64,000 nucleotides of DNA from Mastacembelus armatus (Eukaryota; Chordata; Actinopteri; Synbranchiformes; Mastacembelidae), in contig NC_046636.1 of NCBI RefSeq assembly GCF_900324485.2, forward strand, positions 11,790,972 to 11,854,971. Reading direction: 5' to 3'. The notes beneath the pieces are model-generated. The model worked only from the letters and a program-made list of their open reading frames with translations, was not told the DNA's origin and made no database searches. Both the position numbers and the translations under genes were made by a program. Positions 56,470 through 64,000 of this stretch are shown one piece after another. Each line of letters starts with the position of its first letter. Position 1 is the stretch's first letter.

Positions 56470-59400
56470 CTAGCATCCTAACAGGGCATTCCACATCATT
56501 GCAGTCTGTTGCCTGGAGACAGGTTCATCGCTGTAGTCCAAGATGTTGCCGTTCCACATGCCAATACCCCTCAAACCTTTGGATTTCACAGAGTCCGCCT
56601 TGGGACAAATACTTTGTGGGTCATCATACCAAACCTGATGAATCTGTCCTTCCTTGTCCTGAGAACAAAATTAAAAACAGTGGAAAAAAGATAAACTCAA
56701 GATGTCACCATCTTGTGCTATGCAAAGTCTTTTGCACCCAACAAAAAGGTATTCACCAGTAATGTTTTATTGCTGCTTTAAAGAGCTGATTTTTTTTTTT
56801 TTTTTTTTTTGAGAAGTGACACTGTGGTCACTTGGGCGGCCGTGCCGGCAAGTCCTTGCCTGAAATGCCCTGCTGATTTGTTGAGTCGTAATTTCTTAGG
56901 ACTAAGGAGAAGTGAACCTCGAACTTGGCAGAAAGACAAATAAACCATGAAATGGGCACCCCCCCTTTGCTAACAACGAAACATCTAACACAAACATAGT
57001 CGTATATTTTTAAGTACTCCAGCAAATTACAATGACACTACTATAATTTAGAGGGACTCATGACAGAGAGAATTTATATATTTATGGTCAAAATAAGAGA
57101 CCAACATAAGATGACTTTTAGACCCTATTGTGCAGGAAGAACACTGCAGCGTACAGTTTTGAAGTAATAATGCATTGGTGTTGTATTTTCTCTCTGCTAA
57201 ATCTTATCCTCTTTCATACTCCACGCCCCTAATGTGGCACAAAATAAATACGTCACTGAATCCAAATGTTCAGATATCACAGCATTTGCAGGCCAACTAA
57301 GTGGGTGTGTTCCCACTTTCCCAGAAAGTCCATTAACAGTTAACATGTAAAATATCAGAATTAAAAGTTAAAATGAAAAAATAAAAAATAAAAGCACCTT
57401 GTAGTTGAAGTAGGGAGCCTGCTGCTTGCTGTCCCACAGCCTTCCAGTCAACGAGCTGTTGACCTGCTTTAAGATCCACTTATATGTCTTCTGTTTTCCA
57501 GCTGCATCACTGCAGTTTGCTCCACGGAAAGGAACTTTGGCTATAGAGCATATTCCCTCCTGTCACGGGAAAAGATATTTGTGTTTAAATCTCTGACACA
57601 GCTTAAAATATGCTGTGAAAGTAAAAATAGTCAAGGCAAGTTTTATTATATTTGTACTGCAGGGGTGGTCCTTGAGGGCTACTACACTGCTTATTTTCCA
57701 ACTATGCCTACAATACCCACTGGTGATTACCTGGGCCAGGTGTGTTCAGCCAATCAGAAGCTGGAAGGGGAGTGTTGATAGGAAAACAAGCAGGGCAGTG
57801 GCTCTTGAAGACCAGGGTTGGCCACCCCTGTCAGACTGTATTCCATAGACCAGGAGTAGTCACCCCTGGTCCTTGAGGTCCACTGCGCTGTTTGTTTTCC
57901 AACTATCCCTGCCCTGCCCACTGCTGATTATGTGCATCAGGTGTGTTCAGCCAATGAGAAGCTGGAAGGGCAGGGATAGTTGAAAAACAAGCAGGGCATT
58001 AGCTCCCAAAGAATATAGTTGGCTACTCCAGGGATGGACAGGCGGAGTACAGAATACTGATTGGAGACTTTGTGGAGTGGTCCCAGGCCAACCACCTGCT
58101 CCTTAATGTGGAGAAGACCAAGGAGCTGGTGGTGGACTTCAGGAGGAAGGGGACACCAGTGGAGCCCATCATCATCCAGGGCCAGGAGGTGGAAGTTGTG
58201 GACTACTACAAATACCTGGGGGTTCATTTGAACAGCAGGCTGGACTGGAAGGACAACAGCGATGCTGTGTACAAGAATGAGCATGAGTAGACTCTACTTC
58301 CTGAGGAAGCTTAGGTCCTTTAATGTATGCAGCATGATGCTGGGGCTTTTCTACCAGTCTGTGGTTGCGAGTGCCCTCTACTTTGCTGTGGATCAACAAA
58401 CTGATCCGGAAAGCAGGACACATTGTTGGCAGGGACGTGGAGATGTTCAAGTCAGTGAGGGATAGGAGGACACTGGACAAACTGCTCTCCATCATGAACA
58501 ATTCTTCACTCCCACTTCACCAGATCATATAGGGTCAGAGGAGCTCATTCTCCAACAGACTCATCCAGCTCCACTGTCAGTGAACGGTACAGGATTTCAT
58601 TCATACCATTCTCCACCCTTCTGTTTAATAACTCCCCCCTTTGCAGCAGATGACTAAACCATCCTCCACCGTAGTCTCTTCTCTTCTGTGGTGTTAACTA
58701 CTTATATTATGTCGTTAACTATATATGTTTGTATATACTGTATATTTACTGTGTATACTGTATTTTAGTAATTTAGTATTTTCTGCTTTATTATTATATA
58801 CTTATTCACCTATTCATTATATTTTACATTCTGTTCTATTTTAATTATTTAATATTTTTCAAGAGTGTCTGTGTGTAACTGAGCTACTGTGACCAAGGAA
58901 TGTCCCTGTTGGATCAATAAAGTTTATCTAATCTAATCTAATCTAATCTACTCCTACCAGAGGCTATAAATCCATAGGTAATTTTAAATGTTTGAAACAA
59001 TTCATTAAACCATTGAACTGGAGGTTTTGTTTCTATCAACAAATTCCATAAAAGTACCACCACAATACATACATAGTCTGCACCATACATTGCATAAACA
59101 GTATTAAATAGTACATTTGTTGGTAACTATGAGCTTCAGATCAAGGCACATTAGTGAGTACTTACAGCAGTCTCATGGTTGATTATGAATTATTATGAAC
59201 AGCTCAAAATAAACTAGAGGTTGTAATGAAGGAACATATCACTAAGTCTGTCTCACTGGGAGGAATGCTCACAATGACAAAAACAAGCAACAAGCTGATG
59301 CTAAGTAGGTGCAAGCTTCACCATGATTTTAGTTCAGTATCTTTGCATGTGTTTATTAGCACTAATCACAAGTACAACAGAGACTGATATTTTATGGTAA

Positions 59401-61682
59401 TGCATCCAACAGTGTTTTCCGTTCCTGAAGCTAAGTGAGCAATATCTTACCTCAGAAAGGTTGAGGCAGGGGTAGTCGTAGCCGTACCATGGCACTCCCA
59501 TCACCAGCTTCTTTGGATCAATTTTCAAGTTTAAGTACTGATCATAACCTTAAAAAAAAAACAATGAGAGGCATTTCATATAGTGGTGATGTGTAGTTTT
59601 GCATCGACAAGATGACTTGTTGTCATTTATTACTACTCCGTAGGACAACAAACCATTCAGTGTTTGAGAGAGCGGGGCGTTTGCCATTGCAATACAGTCT
59701 CCCATGATCTGGCTCTGCTCGTCGTAGGACATGACAAACAACAGGTCGCAGGATTCAGCGATTGAGACGTAATCATAGCAGCGCTTGTCAATGCATTTAG
59801 GTGACCAAGCAACATCGAATGACACCTACAGATCAGGATAACATAAATATCAACAAGATGGATTTTTAATATGTACTTATCAGACCAGGCAGGTTATGAA
59901 AGGTTTACAGCACTTAACACGTTCTTCACCTGAGATCCTGGGATCTCCCTGTGGAACGCCTCAGTGGTCTCTTTGACCAGGGCTGTCAAAGCATGGTACT
60001 CGGGGGACCCCTCTTCCACTGCTTGCTCGATGTCGATGTTGATCCCATCCATAAACTGACTCTTTGCTAAACTGACCTTCTCTGCTATCCATGCTGTCCT
60101 GTTACCTTGGTCCACAATGTAGTACAGGGGAACATCACCTTTTACCACCAACAGGGAGAGAAAAATGGTAATTAGAACAACCGCCCCATAAACACTAAAA
60201 CACCTTCAGCCCTGGACTTTTGTCAAACCAAAGACTCCACACAGAAAAATCCACTTTTGTGCAGCGATAACATATCTACCTTTGAGGACTACTCGTGCTC
60301 CATGGGAGTGAGCATAGCACATGAGTTCTGGATCATATTTTCCAAACGCTGCCACCGTCGTCACCATGCTCCAGTTGTAGGACTTCCATGTCTTTCCTCC
60401 CACATCAAAAACAAACAACTGAAAACAGGGAAGCCACACTAAGTCATAACTGTTAGGACACATAACCACTCTAAAAATGCTTTTTTTTTTTTTTAACTGA
60501 TAAATCCTCAAAAGCAAAACACTGTACTGTGTCTTTTAGTGGTTGTCATCTCTCTGGAATATTAACTCCAAATAATACAGTCGACCGCATTGATTATCTA
60601 TTATAGGTCAATTCACTACTGTGTGTGTGCACTTTGGGTGGTAATAGAATTTCCCCATGGTGGGACTAGTAAGGGAATTAAGTTAAGTTAAGTTAAGTTA
60701 ATTCATCATTTTGTCCAGCCTCTAAAATGTCAGAAAGTTACCAGAGCCCTTCTGATTTCTGATTTTTTTTTTTTTAATCTCCCATCAGTTCACTATTGTT
60801 TAGTTACAACAAACACACATTAAGCTGAATACGCATTTGTAAACAGGGGTTCCATACACTGATGATTGCACAGCTACAAAAGGGTTGATATGAGACAACT
60901 AACAGGAGTCCAAAAGGCCACATGTGCCCAAAAAGGGGAACCTTCTCAAATATCATGCAGCACAGCACATATAAAGAGGAACAGCAGCCTAAAGCCAAAG
61001 CTACTGAAACTACAGATAGGTTTGATTACCTATAAACATGCAGTGAGCGGTGTTTATAGAGGTGTTAACAGCTCTCAGTTTCTAAAAAAACCTTTAACGG
61101 CAGGAAATGGATAGAAATGTATTATTTTAGCTGCACTATTACTAGAGTAAATCCTAAAGTTCATATTTTTTGATTTATCAGGTTCTCCACTGCACAACTT
61201 CAAGGCTTTTAAAGGTTTTTATTTCAATGTTTTCTGTAAGGTTTTAATTTAGTTTGATCTATTGCCAAACTGTTTTTCTTACAGCATTGGAGTTGATATT
61301 TCATTAACACCCATTTAAATGATTTGCTATCCTAATGTCCTAATACACCTGTCAAAATAGACTACGTGTGTCGAGGCTTATTTTAGCAGCTATTCCTGTG
61401 TTTTTGATCAGGTCACATAGTTTTCACAGCTTTGTACTGATTTTGGAGTGAGCACCCAAAACATATGTGAGGTCTTTTGAGCTAAAGCTGGAGATTCAAC
61501 AACTCAACGTCAAACCAGCTTTAAACACGAAATGCACTGAGGAGAAAGGTTAAGTTAACGTGAACTACCTCAAAGTCTCTCTCTCCACGGATTTGTTGAC
61601 AGACCTCCGGCCTCTCACACGGACACGCATTGGCCCTGAAGACAACAAGAATCGACGAGAAAATCACAACAAGCCGGGACAT
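56470..61682 (-). CDS. ctbs: Di-N-acetylchitobiase (lysosomal GH18 glycosidase)
   Basis: Seven exons in minus order: 61682-61569, 60418-60280, 60138-59930, 59825-59654, 59548-59451, 57559-57398, 56658-56470. They join to 1083 nt (360 aa; human 385). The start at 61682 is the first ATG; MSRLVVIFSSILVVFRANAC is a signal peptide. The GH18 catalytic motif is DGINIDIE, with Glu122 the presumed acid/base. Other family marks are FDVGGKTWKSY, GKYDPELMCYAHSHGARVVL, FVMSYDEQSQI, KKLVMGVPWYGYDY and GLRGIGMWNGN. It releases N-acetylglucosamine from the reducing end of chitobiose cores during lysosomal breakdown of Asn-linked glycoproteins. Exons 4 and 5 join at an AATG|gtttgt donor, slightly weak but fixed by homology (NG-Y). 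Intron 5 (1.9 kb) is filled with transposon debris. Confidence 0.96.
57660..57830. mobile_element. hAT-like MITE, copy 1
   Basis: 171 bp bounded by caggggtgg and its inverse ccacccctg, the CAGGGG type of end known from hAT-like elements. The eight bases on each side (ttgtactg, tcagactg) agree at five places, compatible with a decayed 8-bp duplication. Non-coding. In ctbs intron 5. Confidence 0.75.
57851..58032. mobile_element. hAT-like MITE, copy 2
   Basis: About 182 bp, related in sequence to copy 1 (gtgttcagccaat, agaagctggaagg, aacaagcagggca) and in the same orientation, 20 bp from it. Ends are caggagtagtca and tggctactccag, inverse to each other with slight change. Confidence 0.75.
58035..58952 (+). 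mobile_element. 5'-truncated LINE with (TCTAA)n tail
   Basis: Encodes the end of a reverse transcriptase: LLLNVEKTKELVVDFRRKGT and VVDYYKYLGVHLNSRLDW (58072-58290), then in another frame LYFLRKLRSFNVCSMMLGLF. The 3' part ends with caataaagtttatctaatct repeats at about 58914-58952. The type resembles L2/Rex-like fish LINEs. Frame changes show it is dead. It sits antisense to ctbs in intron 5, directly after the two MITEs. Confidence 0.85.
60673..60702. repeat. (TTAAG)n microsatellite in ctbs intron 1
   Basis: About five units of ttaag, interrupted only at the edges. Confidence 0.85.
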
Positions 61683-63671
61683 TTTAGCGACGGGAGGACT
61701 TAAAAGCAAATGAACTCAAACGAATCCAACTTGTCCTACTCTGAGTTTATGTACGGGACATGACAAGGGACAAATTTCATACAGCGCAAACTACAAACGA
61801 CATTGTAGTAAAACAATGAACATGTAGTGAACTTAAACAATGGAAACTAAAAGTGTCCCACAGTCCTTATTGTGTCCTTATTTTTTTATTTGTCTTATTT
61901 CAAATTAATTAAAAAATAAAAATTGAATTATCTAAACATTTTGCAAATGGAAAACATTTGGAGTAAATACCACAAAAACAACCTGCTTTGAGTTTGTCAA
62001 ACAGCATTTAAAGCACTCAAGAAAAAGATTATCTGGTCTGGTGAAACAAAAATTCAATTCACTGGGCAGTTAATTCACTGGTCTAGTAGGAATTACGTTT
62101 CTGTTGCCTGCATGAGCTGAATGTCATGTATTACATGTGAAAATGACAATAAACCCTGAACCTGACCCTGAATATAGAGTTCAAAAACTTGGCTCAATGA
62201 TGCATGAACAGGGCAATGTGATAAAGAGTGATTAATTCATTTGCTTGACCCAGCTGCTTGGGCACATTACTAAGTCACAGAGTTTTTAAACTATCTGACA
62301 ACACACACATGACCTTTAGCTTTCAGGAAACCCACATCCCTGCATTTTGAATAGCCTTCTTTTCTTTTCCAGTGTTAGATCCTATGGCAGGTCTTGAGGC
62401 TCAAGGCCATCACCAATGTGGCCTATATGCTCTATAATGCATTTCATATATATGTTCTGAAGTGAAGAGTAATGTCTTAGTATTTATATATAAATTTAAT
62501 TCAATGCATGTTTAATGTAGTTGTTTTCTCAGTCTTGAGCTGAAAAGTTTTTTTTCTTACATACCTTTCTTTGCTTTTATTAATCCTGCTTATAACTGGC
62601 GATAGCTGTATTAAACAGCCCAGTAAACAAAATATGTATAACACTAATGGGGGGATAAGCAGGAAAAAATGTAAAGAAATTCTTTCACTAGGCTTTTCAT
62701 TTATATTACTATTATTAGAGTAAATGAGACAAGTGAATCCTATTGTGTTTTTATATATATCTTTGGATTATAGCATATAATCATACTAAAGCATGCTATA
62801 TACAGTCCAGGAAAACAGGTTTTGCTGGAGAGGTGAATGTTTTAGAAAACATTTATAGTTAGTTCATCATTCCGTTCATCTCACCCTAGTCTTCATTTTT
62901 TGGTATTCAACTGGCAAATTCATATAAAAATGTGTTCACTACATCTTGAGTCTTATATTAATTTGTAGTCTCTTGTAAGGCCCTGCTGCAGATTCTTTGG
63001 CATGACACAGGAAAATGTATCATCATTGACTTGATTTTTAATATATTTTTATTTCTCATTGAATTATCTTGACTGACATTGACAATGAAAGTTATGTAAA
63101 TATTTATGCTTGATTGTTGACTTGAACACGTTGACAAAATTACAGGTCAGGGTGGAATGACATTTGATTGAAAGCCAGGAAACTTTGCCTGTTTAAAAAA
63201 ATGTAAAAAAAACATTGTTTAAGCATTTCATAATAACTGCTTCCAGTATATGCTTTTAAATAATTTTAAATTATTATAACTTTATTACAGACTCAAGGTC
63301 CAGATCAACAAATAACAAGACAACACACAATAATGAAGTAGCATACATTATAAAACAAAAAATAAGTTAATGTTATTAATGAATAAATATTATAAATGTG
63401 TAAAATGTATTTTGTATTGTTTAAAACAGCACTGCATCCTATCTGTGTTAAATGTGCTGTGTTCCAATGGAAAAATATCTTATTTGGGACATAGAACAGG
63501 TTGTGCCGCTGAAGCCAAGAGTCAGGTTAAAACAACTTGTTACATCTGGGACATTTTTCATTGACTGTTTGCCTAATCTAAATGGTCAGGGCACAGTAAC
63601 ATTAGTCACAATGAAAGCTGATATTTCGTTAATGATACATTGCGATGGGCATGCAATCAGCAAAAACTGGC
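61683..63671. other. ctbs-vitellogenin intergenic region
   Basis: Short ctbs promoter region at the left, then AT-rich DNA without supported exons up to the vitellogenin promoter. GGTCA steroid-receptor-type half-sites are at 63145-63149 and 63584-63588; neither is part of a good palindromic oestrogen response element. Confidence 0.5.
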
Positions 63672-63679
63672 TATATAAG
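63672..63679 (+). promoter_or_regulatory. TATA box of vitellogenin gene
   Basis: TATATAAG, 44 bp before the ATG. With transcription starting about 30 bp downstream, the 5'UTR would be only about 14 nt, which is typical of vertebrate vitellogenin genes. Confidence 0.75.
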
Positions 63680-63715
63680 GAAGCCTCTGGTGACTGTCAG
63701 TCACATCGACCAGCC

Positions 63716-64000
63716 ATGAGGGTTCTTGTGCTAGCTCTCATTGTGGCCCTTGCAGGTAAGTATGTCTTACTGCTTTTAAAACTCAGTAAACTTAACTTTA
63801 ACTAGACTTTAACTTAATTTTCTAAAAACACTGCTCTTTGTAGAATAAGCACTATTTTGGAGATGAACAGTAATTCTACATTGATATTTAGATTATTAGT
63901 AAAAAATTAATACTAATTTAAAATGAATACTAACACTGGCTGGCAATGTAACGTTGTTGATTTACAACCAGTCATAGAAATTAAAAAATATATTAATTTC
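63716..64000 (+). CDS. Vitellogenin, exon 1 only (gene runs off the window)
   Basis: ATG at 63716; exon 1 is 63716-63755 (40 nt: 13 codons plus one base), ending in the donor g|gtaagt. It encodes MRVLVLALIVALA, a hydrophobic signal peptide nearly identical to those I know from teleost A-type vitellogenins. A 40-nt first exon holding only the signal peptide, a short 5'UTR and a close TATA box are all known vitellogenin gene features. Lying next to ctbs also fits the known vitellogenin cluster. The product would be a large lipid-transfer yolk precursor made in liver under oestrogen. No second exon is visible in the remaining 245 bp, so the subtype cannot be assigned. Confidence 0.8.

Noticed and set aside
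61683-61709. Nine-codon N-terminal extension of ctbs
   Set aside because: The extension begins with TTG, not ATG; the first ATG at 61682 gives a normal signal peptide.

Overview
The window looks like a spiny-rayed teleost (percomorph-type) nuclear genome. It holds intron-split vertebrate genes with GT-AG junctions, AT-rich introns, a tRNA-headed SINE with an (ATGG)n tail, a Tc1-like transposon, LINE 3' fragments and hAT-like MITEs. No sign of a bacterial or organellar source was seen. All gene models below were read by hand from splice-compatible open frames and compared with remembered vertebrate proteins; no alignment was run.

Layout, left to right. 1-8.4 kb: intergenic, with a Tc1-like element (1215-2735), a SINE (4821-5204) and a candidate minus-strand non-coding first exon beside an RFX-type X-box near 6.9-7.0 kb, possibly ttll7. 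8676-16472 (+): prkacb, 10 coding exons. 21141-21636 (+): samd13, 3 coding exons. 26853-22725 (-): uox, 8 exons, apparently intact. 28668-32312 (+): dnase2b, 6 exons. 32.3-40.4 kb: gene-poor, repeat-rich stretch. 40495-45377 (+): rpf1, 9 exons. 50301-49918 (-): gng5, two coding exons plus a probable 3'UTR exon near 46 kb. 51843-55854 (+): spata1, 12 exons. 61682-56470 (-): ctbs, 7 exons, with a LINE and two MITEs in intron 5. 63716 onwards (+): exon 1 of a vitellogenin gene behind a TATA box, cut by the window edge.

The order prkacb-samd13-uox-dnase2b-rpf1-gng5-spata1-ctbs is the order known from human chromosome 1p31-p22 (where UOX is a pseudogene). Here the block runs into a vitellogenin gene, which matches the known vitellogenin cluster location of fishes and birds. 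The genes are functionally unrelated: cAMP signalling, purine breakdown, lysosomal DNA digestion, lysosomal glycan trimming, ribosome assembly, G-protein signalling, sperm biology and yolk. What links them is conserved order and shared gene ends: divergent pairs (uox/dnase2b, gng5/spata1) and tail-to-tail pairs (samd13/uox, rpf1/gng5, spata1/ctbs) whose poly(A) sites lie very close or overlap.

No wholly new biological system was found. The most unusual items are a fold-back retroposon with a 13-bp target duplication in an rpf1 intron, an AATAAA-rich diverged tandem array at 35.9-36.7 kb, the inferred gng5/rpf1 bidirectional poly(A) site, and the possible X-box-driven divergent exon upstream of prkacb.
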